From NCBI GenBank assembly GCA_033239125.1, contig BSWB01000005.1, positions 141,294,494 to 141,358,493 on the forward strand: DNA of 64,000 nt, written 5' to 3'. Under the pieces are notes generated by a model. That model saw nothing but the letters and a program-made list of their open reading frames with translations, did not search any database and was not told the origin of the DNA. A program made the position numbers and the translations under genes. The stretch's first letter is position 1, and each line of letters begins with the position of its first letter. This DNA comes from Fagopyrum homotropicum. Taxonomy: Eukaryota > Streptophyta > Magnoliopsida > Caryophyllales > Polygonaceae. Shown here one piece after another: positions 35,440 to 48,600 of the stretch.

Positions 35440-35598
35440 CTAGACTTTGTTCTTCCTGCCAACATGGGCTTTTCCTGCTTTGGTTTGTACATGTTTACTT
35501 GAACTAAGTTTACACTTGATGCAAATTGTGTAACTATTATGCTTCCTTCTGTAGTTCTGTCCCAGTATAAACTTCCCAAATTGGAAACAATCCAATTT

Positions 35599-35604
35599 AA
35601 TAAA
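35599..35604 (+). other. Possible CMO polyadenylation signal
   Basis: AATAAA 160 bp after the CMO stop codon. It is a candidate only, since plant signals are loose. Confidence 0.4.
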
Positions 35605-35826
35605 AAAAATGTCTAGGATTTTGAACTCTAGTAACATCCCTAATGTAACATTGACCAATACAAAAATGTCTACTATTTTGAACATACACCTCAAAGTTAG
35701 ACTAGACCGTACGATGAGTAGTCCAGCTCGTAACGGTGAGAACGTCCAATCTTAACAATGTATTAACAATGTAAAACTCTAGTAGTTGGAGTTGATGGGA
35801 ACGTCCGAGAATCATGAACTTATTAG

Positions 35827-35936
35827 AGTTGAAGCTAAAGTTTTAGTGGTTGAAACTTATTGGGTAGCCGAAATAGTTGGTAGTTGAAGCTAAAGTTTTA
35901 GTGGTTGAAACTTATTGGGTAGCCGAAATAGTTGGT
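35827..35936. repeat. Two exact tandem copies of a 55-bp unit
   Basis: Copies start at 35827 and 35882 (AGTTGAAGCTAAAG...). No difference is seen between them, so the duplication is recent. Confidence 0.92.
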
Positions 35937-36110
35937 AGTTGATTGAACGATCTTATTTGTATTGTAAGTTTGATATATGTTTGAGAAGATCAAGTTTATG
36001 GTAGTTCATGCATCTATAAAGTTACTAAAAAATATCATTTAAAGTTAATATTTCGTAGGTTGTGTTTACGATATATATTCAATAAAGTATTATAAGTCGG
36101 ATCCTGTTTC

Positions 36111-36226
36111 ATGTACCTTATGAAATAAGAAAAACTTAAACTTTTTATAAGCTAATATAAACTCTCGTATGTACCTTATGAAATAAGAAAAACTTAAACT
36201 TTTTATAAGCTAATATAAACTCTCGT
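36111..36226. repeat. Two exact tandem copies of a 58-bp unit
   Basis: Copies start at 36111 and 36169 (ATGTACCTTATGAAATAAG...). They are identical by eye. Confidence 0.92.
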
Positions 36227-39200
36227 AGGTTTGGGCTCTCAAAAATGTATGTTCTTCATAATTTTCATAAATTTGATACAGATTCAATAATAAGCTCTTA
36301 AAAATGGATTTTCAAACGCGCCCGAACAAACACAAGACTCTAGTAACAGGAGAAATTAGCCGACTAAAGTCATAAAAGTTAATCAAAATATTATAAATAC
36401 GAATTTTATCTTCTAGAAGATTCCCAAATTTCTTTGATAATGTATAGTCTTTGAGTGAAAAATCACATTCTAAGAAGACCAACCCTACATTTGCAATATA
36501 GTAACATGTAGACAAAGCTTTGTGACCTTGTCCTCTAAGTGAAGTCATGTAGACATTAAACTTCCATGAAAGTAATGCAGCATCTCTTCTTCTCCAGACA
36601 AAGAATAACCCCATCACCCATTGGCATGACCCCATACATAGCTTTTGATTCTTATACCTCAAATTCAATGGTGACACCAAACCCATACTCTCTAAAAGTC
36701 ACCAAAAGGGTACGTACTTGATTCTGATTCTACACGCTAAGTGTTGAGCATTCAACAAGTTCTTACCTCTTTTAAAATGCCTTATATAAACACTTATCCT
36801 AATCTAACTTTAGTTTAACTGGATTCATTTCAAAAGCTCTTTGCTTTTCCCACTTTATTTTGAAGATGTTTGTGCGATTAGGTAGCCGAATCGGTTTATA
36901 TTTGATTCGTTTAGAAAGTAAATAAGCAGGGTCAAGGAATTCTCAAGATGGATCCAAATAACTCGTCGAATATAACAATCCTACAATATTATTCTAGTGG
37001 AACGAGTCGAGTTTTTGCATACTTAAGTTTGGCTTGTTTAGTTGAGCTTAAATTATAACAAATTTTTAAAATGTGTTTTCAAATTAACACGTTTATAAAG
37101 TGAACGAGCTCGAACCAAACCTAAATAACTCGTCTCGTATAAAAACTACTTTTAGGATAGTTATGGATTTTTCCTATTCAATTTCCCCCTTATATATTAG
37201 GGGTTTTTTATCCTAAATTTATTAGATATAGATGAAATTGTTAATTTATCTTTTATATTCGCGGGTTTAAGACGTGGAGAGGAAGTACGATAAGTGTACA
37301 CAAAGCCTACAAAGGTCCATCCTAAAACCATAAGTACTTATATCCTAAAACCATAAGTACGACAATAGGAGAAGTTATAGGACTTATATGCTAGGTTCAC
37401 GTAGTATCATATTGTCGATCCGAGACATTTTCACACATTTCACCATAAATGTTAGGTTACAATTATGTTCGGACGTCCGATGAACGCCATGTCGTACCTG
37501 ATTTGGTCCTCTATAGTGTCTAATCTAGATTCTTCGTGTCTTACTTTAGCCTACTTGAATCTTAAATCTTCTATGTACGTTAGTACGTACCTAGTCGGTA
37601 AACAAATTAAGTTACGTCGGGTTTTTCTACGAATGAGAGGTCGGCAAGTGAAGTGATAGATTCATTACCATGAAAAGATATGACCAAAAACATTAAAATA
37701 AAAAAATATATGTTAATTTAAGCTCTTATTTACAAGTTTAGATATATGAAGCTATCCACGTCAAAAAGTTTCACGTAACACGTTGAATTCTAAGTGCGAT
37801 ATTATAGGCAAGCCGGTCATAAAAAAAACGTTATCATTTTCAATTAATGTTAATAAATTTAAAATGCTATATATGATTATTTTTCAATTTGTAATCATTA
37901 TCGATTTATTTTCTACTCCAAATGAAACTAAATAATTTTTTATTCTAGAAATATATTATTGAATATGATGTTCCAACAAAATCATCTTTTAGTATTTTTA
38001 AAAATCATATTTTACAAATTACTATAAATGAAATCACAGGAATATATCAATTTTATTAAATGGTGAATCACATTTTATGTTTGAACATTCAATATTTTGG
38101 CCGAAATGTACTTATTATACTTAATTTATGTATAAACTTTGGAATAATTAGTTTTTTTTTAAAATGATATAGTGATTAACTAGAAGTGTGTTTCAATTAT
38201 TATTTCTATATATATATTAATAACAAACTATAGTAAATATATTTTGAAAATTAGTGTAATAGATTAGGAGATCAGGTGTGGCGGTACAAAGTGTTGTCAG
38301 TATAACATGTTTCAACTTTAATTTTTAGAAAAAATTCACCTTTTCAAAAAAAAATTATCTAATAAATCTGTTTTTTTGTCATTTTTTCATTTTACATTTC
38401 ATTCAAACTTTTTAATTAGTTAGTTTAAATTTTATTGTTTAATGGTTCATCATTTTCTAACTCATACCATTAAAATTTTAAAAAAAATTATTCCAGTTTT
38501 GTTGAAAAAAATTCTAACGTACACTTTTTCGTTCAAGATTTTTTTTTACAATTTTTTACGTAAGTTCCAAAAAATAATGGATGTACTAATAATATAAAAT
38601 ATTTGAACTAATAAATAACTTATAACAAAATATTTTTGATAACCATAACTATAAAAACTTAAATTTTTATAATATTAGTTTAAATTTTGAGTACCATTAG
38701 TTCGAATATTGTGTTTTATTGGTTTGAATATTGCGTTATATTAGTTTAAACATGTACATGTATAAAATGCATAAAAACATAACTAATAATTTAATAAAAC
38801 ATTATATGAATTGAACTAGCTACAAAAAGTATCAGAACTGATATTATAAAAAAAAAAATTGAGCAAATTGAGCTAAATTATGAACTGAAATAATAAACGT
38901 TTTACAATTTTCTCAATAAAAATACAAAAATATCATTACGTCGATTTTAAAAACAGATTTCAAAAGGATAAATTATCCCACAAAAATTACAAAACTATCA
39001 CCCTCCTTTCAGTCGAGTCACTTCGTACCGCACATTTACTGAATCATTTAATGACGTGATTGAATATAGACAATTAAATCAAATAAATTAACGAATGGCT
39101 TATCACAAAACCCACAAAACCCTTCTTACATGAACCATTCCCAAAAAATTATCGAAAATTATAGTAAAAGATGTACGATGGTTTAATTCAACGAAATATA

Positions 39201-40657
39201 TTTGATGAGTTGATTTGGTCTATAATGATTTATAATAAGGTGGCATGTTTGAATAACATACTATATTGCCGACATTAAACTTGGATCGTAATTATAAAGA
39301 CAGATAAACATAGTAATCAAATATGTAAAGGAGTATTAATTGCTTCCAAGTTTTGCTTTGAATTTGTGCAAAGTCACACGCGGCATCACTCCACCTTGTA
39401 CACCGCTTAAACACGTGATCCCAACATGCCTTCATTTAGGGTCATCAAAAATATCCATTCAATTAATCCCAAAATTTGAACCAAAAAATTAGAATCCAAA
39501 AAGTTAGAATCGGATATGAATCGGGATTTTGAGAATAAAGTCGAATCGGATATATTCGATTGATATAAGATGATACTAAACGTTACTGATATTCTTATGC
39601 TCTCGAATCAGATTCGGATCACACTTTTATAAAAATTGTTAGATATCTTATGCTTTGGATCGAATATCTGGATATGCACAATCATATCTTCATTGACGTT
39701 GAAATCACTGGCTTATTAGAGCTGAAGTTGAAACTTCTTGGTTGTCCAAGACTCCAATGTGAAGGTTATTGAATTGAAATCGATAACGGGTGGACGAGCT
39801 TTTTCTTAATGAATCTATTGGATGTTTGGAAAAACGAAACATATAGAACCTAAGTGTAAGTATAAACAAAAAAAATTTACTTTATATATTAAATATAAAT
39901 TTTTATAAGTTTATACTTATAATATATAATTTGATAAATTACGATAATTTTTATAAACTTTCTCCATATAACTTAATATAATACTAAAATTTTAAGTTAC
40001 TATAACCAAACATAAACTTTCATAGATTTTGACTCGAACACTCATTTCACAAGTTATGTTTTTCCATAAATTTTGTTAGCTTGATAAACTCTCCCAAGCT
40101 TGGAAAAAGAGCTTACAAACGCCCCAATACATATATTGAAGCTCTACACTATCATTTATATAAACATTTTATTGCTTACAATGATGAAATGCATATAATT
40201 AAACTATACTAAAATAAGATTTTTTAAGATAGTGTGGGCCTCGTATGGAGTGGGTTAGTATTAGTAATATAAGGGTAACGGGTTAGTTAAATTTAAATCG
40301 TGTTTTATTTTTAAATTTGAAAAAATCTAAAATCTTTTATAATTGTTCTATCTCAATTTCCAACCTAAATCTTAAAATAATACCTACTCATCCCATATTC
40401 TTGTATGAAAAATTGTGAAAACGGTTCGACCGTTAGCATTCCTACAAGCTGATGATTCATGGATAGGAGAGCATAACGATTTGGTTCAAACCGTATTGGC
40501 CAATTTTTTTCTCCGGTTCAAAATCGGACAAGACACTATACATGGTTTTTTCAAATATATATATAAACGGTCCGGATTGGATCAGATCAGACAAAGACTA
40601 CCAAGATCATACCATATTTTTTGATCCGGTTTAACTATGTATGACCCTACTTTGTTG
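36227..40657. other. Intergenic DNA, mostly AT-rich
   Basis: A 124-codon minus-strand frame at 36312..36686 (MGLVSPLNLRYKN...) resembles nothing I know and has no splice context. Positions about 36870-37140 carry GTGAACGAGCTCGAACC-like pieces related to the GCTCGG hAT MITE at 9765. Positions about 39440-39700 carry GAATCGGATAT motifs. The rest is AT-rich with no gene seen. Confidence 0.4.
37305..37440 (-). mobile_element. Degenerate TRIM LTR fragment
   Basis: GGTCCATCCTAAAACCA, GACAATAGGAG and TTATATGCTAGGTTCA follow the order of the TRIM LTR. A CCTAAAACCATAAGTAC unit is duplicated within it. No primer site was found. Confidence 0.5.
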
Positions 40658-40906
40658 TAAGGGTGAGCAAAAATATCCGATCCGACTAATCTGATCCGCT
40701 AATCCGAAGATCCGATCAAGATCGGGGTTTAGAGGAAAAGGTCGGATCGGATCAGATATATCCGACTAGTCTACGAATAAATGTCCATATCGGATCGGAT
40801 CTTCGGATCGGGTATCCAACCGGATAAAACTGTCGGATATCCAAGTGCTCTCGGATCGGACTTTTTAAAGTTTGTCGGATCGGATATCCGAAAATGCTCA
40901 CCCCTA
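40658..40906. mobile_element. hAT-type MITE rich in GGATCGGATATCC
   Basis: It begins TAAGGGTGAGCAAAAAT and ends with the inverse of TAGGGGTGAGCATTTTC. The flanks CTTTGTTG (40650..40657) and CTTTATTG (40907..40914) match in 7 of 8 positions, as for an aged hAT duplication. The 249-bp interior is full of CGGATCGGATA units and has no coding capacity. Confidence 0.8.
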
Positions 40907-42083
40907 CTTTATTGTGCGGTAGGTGAAAATTACATTATCTCATGTCGATAATATATAAACCCTATAATATATTATATAAAATCGATTTACTACTATACAT
41001 AGTATTGACCCATCACATGCATTATTCTTGCAAAATCTTACTTGAATTATAAGTGTAAATAATGCATATGGTTAGGCAATTATGTTAGTTTCATTTAGAA
41101 TGCAATAATGTTAGGCAACTTTGATAGACGAAGCAACCTTCTTCGTACCCTACATGTTCATGTTATTTGATTCTTACATACGTCAATACGCCTTAGTCTT
41201 TATGATGTTCACAATTCCACATGGCTTTAATGGAGAAAGTTAGTATAAAAATGAGAAAATACTCAAATAATGCAATTGTGACATGAAGCAAAGATAAGTC
41301 TACCTTTAATTTATCTATAAATATGGACCCTGAGTTTATAAACAAAAATAGATTTTCATACTTTATAAAAAGTATTTAATAAAATCTTCCGTTTTTATAT
41401 TCTATAAATAAAAATTTGAAGCAGAATTTTCATAAACAATGTACATAGATTTAAAATCCAATTTCATTCTGTTTTATTTTCGAAGTTATAACAAAGTGGG
41501 GATAAATGGTAAGTGGTGACAAAAACTTATACCAAACACATCCTCGTCCATATGTCTAACGTAATTTTGATGCTACATCGTATTTAGAAACGTATAAACG
41601 TAGAGAGTTGCTTATAATATTATACTTGAAAATTTTTATGATGAAGTTCATCAATTATATATCTTATGGTTTACCAGTCTTCTTTTGTTAAAGCTCGACC
41701 GTCAACACTTATTAAAAATAATATAAAATTTAAAAGGTAATTTTGGAATGTTGTCCTGCGCCTTTAGATTATTCTCAATTATTTTTTAATTATATTTATT
41801 TTATTCTTTTTAGAAATAAATTTTTTTATTTTTTCTATTGTACTCTTCAACTATATATAAGTTAACTTTTATTAATATTTTGAAAAATTAAAGTTAAGTT
41901 ACTTGTCCTTAGTTGACTTTTATTAACATTTAAAAAAAGAAAAATTATTTAATTCATAAAATTTACCGGAATGAGAGAAAATTATATTTAAAAAATTATA
42001 AATTTCAAAAATAATATTTAAAACTAAAAAAATTTATTAAATATATAATTTTAAAAATTCTGAAGTGCATAAATATTGTCCAA

Positions 42084-42141
<58 letters not shown>

Positions 42142-42649
42142 GACAACTTTCACATTGAGGAGATTTTATTAGAAGATTGAACTATATAATAATTAACACA
42201 AAAATCGGTAAAACCCTAAATATTGGCCCAAACAACGGTTTAATGAACTCTGGGAGGTGTGACAATTTAAACATAATTGAATCATATTTGTTTTTTGTTT
42301 CAAGTAAGTACTCGAAATTGATTGACATAAGTGATCCCCTTAATTACGCTAAAATGATAAGATATTTGAATTTTTTGAGGTGGCAAATTTTATTAATAGT
42401 GAAGCAATGAAGGCAGAAATTTCGCGGAAGTTTCGAGAAGAAACAGCACCGAACAGCTGACGACTAAAATTGAACACCTAAAGCCCACAAATTGCTCTTT
42501 ATCAATTATATTCCTCTTTCTGGGCATAAAATAATGCATGAAATTACGTAATATGATAAACCATATATAGACAGAATGGAGTTCAATGATTTTTTTTTAT
42601 ATTTATTTAAGTCGCACTCGATGTAATTTGCAGCTACTGTTATTTTTTC
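40907..42649. other. Intergenic DNA, nothing recognised
   Basis: Strongly AT-rich, with a TA microsatellite at 42088..42139. A 77-codon frame at 42177..42410 has no family resemblance. Confidence 0.45.
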
Positions 42650-43032
42650 TTATATAAGTTCGGGTTTCATCCTAAAATCAATTGACAATAGAAGGAGTAG
42701 TCCAAATATTTTTATGATATTATTTCTCTACATATCAACACTTACTTCCCCTCAAGTGTTAACTACTTAAACTAGTTAACACTTGACACATTTTTCTTTT
42801 TTCTTTCGACGGGTTTCACATCTCATTCTCTTTTAACTAATCCCCGAAGTTAAGAAATCGGACCTGCTCTGATACCATGTTACATTTTTTTATATCCGTC
42901 CCGTGACCAAATGACGGTGAACCACATATACAAGCACGCAGAGTTCCATCTTAAAACCAATTGACAATAAGAAGAGTGACCCAGATAATTATATAGTAGG
43001 TTCACTTGATTGCGTTTTATCGACATCTACCA
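42650..43032 (-). mobile_element. TRIM element, diverged subfamily
   Basis: Primer site TGGTATCAGAGC on the minus strand (42866..42877), next to an LTR of about 155 bp (42878..43032). The internal region, 42741..42865, ends in a purine run (GAGGGGAAG). A truncated second LTR lies at 42650..42740 (starts TGTTGATATG). The shared core is CCTAAAATCAATTGACAATA. Confidence 0.7.
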
Positions 43033-44483
43033 AAAGTAACTTTAGCGGCTGATGATGCTAATAAACAATTTTATGAAGTGATTATGTGTACTAATCTAAG
43101 CAACGGTTGGGGATTACGCCTGTCACGCTGTAGTTTAGTGTAGTATATGAGTTATGATGATGTATGTGTGTGATGATTAAGACTAATTTATAAGTTATTT
43201 TCATCTTTAAGTACGTTTGTTGTTAGCGATCTATTCGATTGTTTATTTTAATAAAAAAGATAGTCGGTAGGAATAATAATTAAAGTTTAAACTTATTAGT
43301 AAAAATTCGTTTGAAAAATATTAGCGTATTAAAGTTGAGGTCGAAACTTATTTGAAGCTGAAATTATATAAAAAGTTTAATTTTTTTTTATATTTTTTAG
43401 GGGATTAAATTATGGAGTGGTAAAAATAATTCTATTAATTTCGTTTGATGACTGAATGAAGAAGATAAATGATTAAATTATTAAGATTAAGGAAATTAGA
43501 TTATAAATTTTGTTAAATTTTGGTTATAAGGATTGTTGAAGCTTATTATTAATCTTTTATTTTACCTTTTTTTAATCTCTTTCTTAATTTTAACTATAAT
43601 TATATTCATTCTCCAAGTGTTCATTTCATTTATATTCTTACTCAGTTTCTTAATTGTTCATCTAAATAATTTTCTTCATAGTTTGTTTATCTACAAAAAT
43701 TTACACTACCAAATGGACACTTAATGAATTTTTTGGGAGAAAAAAATCATTGAAACTGCCGTAAATGTAAAATTACGAAAAAAAACTTACACATTTAGTT
43801 AGTCAATTCAGCCCAAAACAAATACATGCATAAACCAATGCTAACACAATTTTCAATAAAACACTTTATTAAATACTTCAATTTTTAATTTTATATTTCA
43901 ATTTTTCGAACTTTTTTTTCCTAGGCCATCAACAAGTTTTTTTTTTACGGTTGTCAATACTGATTGACAATGAGAAAACCTTATGAGAAAATGTGAACAA
44001 TACATTTTACACTTGCTAACGAAAAAATTATAAAAATTATGCTTGTTGACAATCTATTTTTTTTATCAACAGTATTATTAATCCAATAAATATCCCGCAT
44101 AATTCAGCAGCCAAACTAAATTTTTTACCCCCACTCCTATATTGAATCATATAAAGGGTGATGTGAAATTGAGTAATAAATTTACACCTTTGACATTTAA
44201 TTCTTTTAGTTTTTGAGATTTTCTAAATTCCAAGCAAATTCTATTTAATCCCAACCCCTTATTTATTTATGGATTTTTCCTCTTGATATCATTAAAGTTT
44301 GGACTTTTTCTCTTAATATCCATTAAGTTTTAAAATTACTCTTGGTGCCCTCAAGATTCTATTTGTTTTTTTCTTTATACCCATTCTTAATATATTACAT
44401 TAAAATTCATTAAAAATAATTTAAAAATAGAAAAATAAATTTAAAATAGATTATGTCCTCTTGGTGCCCTCAAGATTCTATTC
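43033..44483. other. Intergenic DNA, nothing recognised
   Basis: AT-rich. A 25-bp sequence (TCTTGGTGCCCTCAAGATTC core) occurs at 44339..44363 and again at 44458..44482, at the border of the TACG-rich block. Its meaning is unclear. Confidence 0.4.
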
Positions 44484-44790
44484 GTGCTATACGTACCAGG
44501 GTACGGCTACGCGTTGTGTAGGCGTAGTAGGGTAAATTTTTATTTTTTTACCTTACTACGGCTACGCACGTAACCGTAGTCATTTTTTCTTAGTTTTTCA
44601 TCGGATTTTTTTGATATGACCGACTACGCATACACCAGGCGTAGTCATAGTTCTACTACGCCTATGCATGACATATGTGTAGTATGGCTACGTACCCGCC
44701 ATGCGTAGTTGTAACCTTTTTCCTTTACTTTTTTTTAAACGAAATGAGCTTGTTGCTACGGCTACGCATGACGTAGGCGTAGTTAACCTA
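44484..44790. repeat. TACG-rich palindromic block, second copy
   Basis: CTACGGCTACGC, GGCGTAGT and their inverses recur about ten times in 300 bp of otherwise AT-rich DNA. It matches in motif but not closely in sequence the block at 25386..25760. Confidence 0.6.
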
Positions 44791-45432
44791 TACATAACAT
44801 GTTTTGGGCTATTAGCAACATAAATACTTTTAAAACACAAAATATTATTATCAAAGATATTAAGAATATATCTTCCGCGTTGTACTAAATAAGATGCTCT
44901 AATTCAATAAAATAAGATTAATGCTCCTTGTCACAAGAAAAAAAACACTATGAGATTCCAATCTTAGTAATATCATGAAATTGATTTGGCACATATATGA
45001 TTTATGTAAAATAAAGTTTAATTGTTCAAATAATGAAATATATAAGGATTACCACATGATTAATACAAACCCAAAGTGTTAAAATTAATCAATGATTTTT
45101 TTAATAAATTAAATTCCTATAAAAAATAATTCTCAACAAATTCCGGGAGTTACAAACTGTAATAACAAACAATTAGAAGGCCGTGTTTTTTTCTCACCCA
45201 AAAAGTGGAAATGTGTTAACAAAAAGAAGAAATCCGTTCACAAAGAAAAAGTGAAAATGAATTTCTTTTAGTAGCGGAGTAGAAAATTTTGCTGCAGATT
45301 AAACTCGATATATATATTCAGAGTCGGCAAAAAAAGCCACATATATTCTCATTGGTAATGTTAATTGCAAGAACTGGACGGTGCCTTTGTTCATTGGAAA
45401 GAGGGAGAAACTGAAAGATCACGCCTTCTTGT
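44791..45432. other. ACA10 upstream region
   Basis: AT-rich intergenic DNA leading into the ACA10 leader. ATATATATATTC at about 45309 could serve as a TATA-like element. No other signal stands out. Confidence 0.35.
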
Positions 45433-45616
45433 ATGTTTGTTTTTACTGAAATCTTTCTCTGTCGGTTTCTTGATTTTTGATTTTGTGTTTTGAAGAAAGA
45501 AATCTCAATGCGAGTTGCTTTCATGGCTGTTGAATCTATGTAGTTTGCGACCGGTTACGAGTAGTTGCTGTGTGTGGAAGGAAATTTCGAAGAAGCTTCA
45601 AGAACGTATGTTGTAA
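45433..45616 (+). promoter_or_regulatory. Cluster of upstream ORFs before ACA10
   Basis: Three short frames precede the main ATG at 45654. They are 45433..45480 (15 codons and stop), 45508..45543 (11 codons with three in-frame ATGs, the last being ATGTAG) and 45608..45616 (ATG TTG TAA). They matter only if the transcript starts upstream of them, which the sequence cannot show; the space up to the TATA-like stretch near 45309 would allow it. Confidence 0.5.
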
Positions 45617-45653
45617 GTGGTGACTTAGACGGTGTCATCTCTCCTGCGAATCA

Positions 45654-48600
45654 ATGGACGACCTCAAGGGATCCCCTTACCGCCGTGGCTTCGATGTCGA
45701 GGGCGGTAGACGTCCCGGCTCATTTTCCGACGACGAAGAAGATGTTTCCGATCCGTTTAACATCACTAGCACTAAGAATGCCTCCATTGAGCGTCTCAAG
45801 CGTTGGAGGGTAATTTAACTTTTCGTAGCTTTTTACGCTGTTTTTACTTGCTATTTTTGGATTTTTGGTTCGATTTTTCATTTTTCGGTGAGTTAAGAGT
45901 TGGAACTAAGGGATGTTAAATGGATGCTTTAGTCTGGCCGGTGACCTAAATGTCCGATTTGTAACGATGAAAATGAATTTGTCCGGTGAGATGCCACGAG
46001 CTTAGTCGATCCGGCATTCTAGGTTATTTCGGATGTCTTTCTTACACTAAGTTTTTTATTTGGGAAAGTTTGTCCAGGATTCAAATGCTTGGTTACCAGG
46101 GCATTTAATTATTGGTACTTGATACTTGTGAACGGTTTTAAAGCAACGAGTCTCTGACGGATGCTGTTTGAGATTGCTGGTGGTTCATAGGTTTGGCTGG
46201 ATAGCTGGATTTAACCTGGAAATCAGGTTATGGAGAGTATTTTCTTCTCGAACACTAACTTTGAGAAGTATGTCGGATATTGGCCTTTTCGGACAAGTAT
46301 GACCTCTTGGTACTTGATACTTGTGAGACTCGTTTGAAGCAACGAGTCTTTGACGGATGTTGTTCGAGCTTGCTGGAGGTTCATAGGTTTGGCTGGATAG
46401 CTGGATTTAACCTGGAAATCAGGTTATGGAGAGTATTTTCTTGTCCAACACTAACTTTCAGAAGTATGTCGGAGATTGGCCTTTTCGGACACTTATGACC
46501 TCTTGGTACTTGATACTTGTGAGACTCATTTGAAGCAACGAGTCTCTGACGGATGTTGTTTGAGATTGCTGGAGGTTCATAGGTTTGGCTGGATAGCTGG
46601 ATTTAACCTGGAAATCAGTTTATGGAGAGTATTTTCTTATCCAACACTTACTTTGAGAAGTATGTCGGAGATTAGCCTTTTCGGACACATATGAACTCTT
46701 GGTACTTGATACTTGTGAGACTTGTTTGAAGCAACGAGTCTCTGACAGATGTTTTTTGAGAATGCTGGATGTTCAGAGCTTTGGCTGGATAGCTGGATTT
46801 AACCTGGAGATCCGGTTATGGAGAGTATTTTCTTCTCTAACACTAAGTTTGAGAAGTATGTCGGAGATTGGCCATTTCGGACACTAATGAGTGTATGACC
46901 TTTTGGGAACTGCAATGTTCGGCAATGTTGGTGTGTTTTTACATGATTCTAGAACTTGTTTTTCTAGCACCAAGTTTGAGAAGTGGTGTATACATGTTGT
47001 GTTTTTTCAAACCCACGAGACAATATGGCCTTTTGGGGGTTTTGCTGTTCGGCATTCCTAAGTGTTTTTATATGGTTACTAAATGTGGAAACTTGCTTCT
47101 GCAACAAGTTTGAGAAGTGGGGTTGGATGTTGGCCTTTTCTAATCCATGGTATAGAATATGACCTTTAGGACTTGTGTTTTGCCGCAATGCTGGAGTGTT
47201 TTTATACGATTACTAAAATTGTTTCTCCAAAACCAAAGTTTGGGAGGCTGTGGTGTATGTTACCCCTTTTCTTTCACATGGTGGATACGACCTTTTCGGA
47301 ATTGTGTTCAGCAATGTTGGAGTGTTTTTATAGGATTGTTAAACTTGCTTGTTCAACACATAAGTTTGAGAAGCCGTATTGTATGTTGCCCTTGTTCACA
47401 GCAGAGAACATAGCCGTTTGGCAATGATGTAGTATTTAAAATGAACTTTCTTTGTATACGTTGGCATTGTTCTATTTATTTGAACTAGATAAATCGCAGT
47501 AATTTCTAAAGAGTAGGATACACACCTCCAAGTACTCATAACACAGTTCGTTGAAAATATTTTGTGTTTGGATTTCAGACAGAGGGAAGAGTGGGCATTT
47601 GTTGGTAGTTCTTTTGTGTGAACATTATGGTTACTGGTATGTAAAATGGTATCGTCTGATTTTAGTTGAAGGGCATTTGCTGGTCAATATGATACTGGAG
47701 ATGAGAGAATGATAGAAATAATATGAAGCAATGGGTGTCAGTCACTCGGAGACCCTTAAAACCTAGATAATTGTCCCTGCTTTTTTTTGATGTTTCTAGT
47801 GGACTGAAGTTTTTGGTGGTTGGGAAAATTAGATGGTAGATTGGATGATTTTCCTACTTGTGCAACCAGGGTTCTGTAGAATTCATGCACCAAGCAGATT
47901 ACTTCATCATTTTCTGCTTTGATAGCATTTTTAGTGCAAATTTTATTTTTATTGGTCTCCAGTTTGCAAATTATTTGGTTATTGCTTGTTGCAGCAAGCT
48001 GCACTTGTATTAAATGCCTCTCGTCGGTTTCGCTACACCTTGGACTTGAAGAAAGAAGAAGAGAAGAAACAAACGATAAGGAAGATCAGGACGCATGCTC
48101 AAGTGATACGAGTATGTTATGTTGGATATTTTTTTGAATATTGCATTAACAATTATATTTGGTGGATTACACTATATTATCGGAACGCTCTTTGTTTCTT
48201 AGGCCGCATACCTTTTCAAGGAAGCTGGAGAAAAGGCACCTGGTAATTTGTTTATGAACTGGTTACTGGATGTCCTGCTTCTTTTATCAAGAGCTTAAAC
48301 CAAGTTTGTGATTGCTTTTCCAAAATTTAAACCGGTTCTTATTCTCTGATCCTATCACGGAATTTGTGTAAATTGTTTTTGTTCATTTGAGCAATATCCT
48401 GAAGACAGTAAAAGCACAATGTTTATTTATAAATTAGTTCTACCTGTAGGGACTTAATGGTCTTAAATATCATTTATTTTTGCTATTCTCAGCAACACCG
48501 AGTGTCCCATCGGAACATGTTAGCGATTATGCAGTTGGACAAGATGAACTTGTTTCAATGTCGAGGGAGCATGATTTTTCAGTTCTACAACAATATGGAG

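Noticed and set aside
36312..36686. A 124-codon minus-strand frame
   Set aside because: No recognisable family, no flanking exons and composition typical of chance frames in AT-rich DNA; kept only as a remark in the gap entry.
46280..46887. Three successive similar frames of 62-72 codons that look like a repeat protein
   Set aside because: They are one per 196-bp unit of the tandem array inside ACA10 intron 1, lack splice or domain support and overlap at their ends only because of the repeat period.
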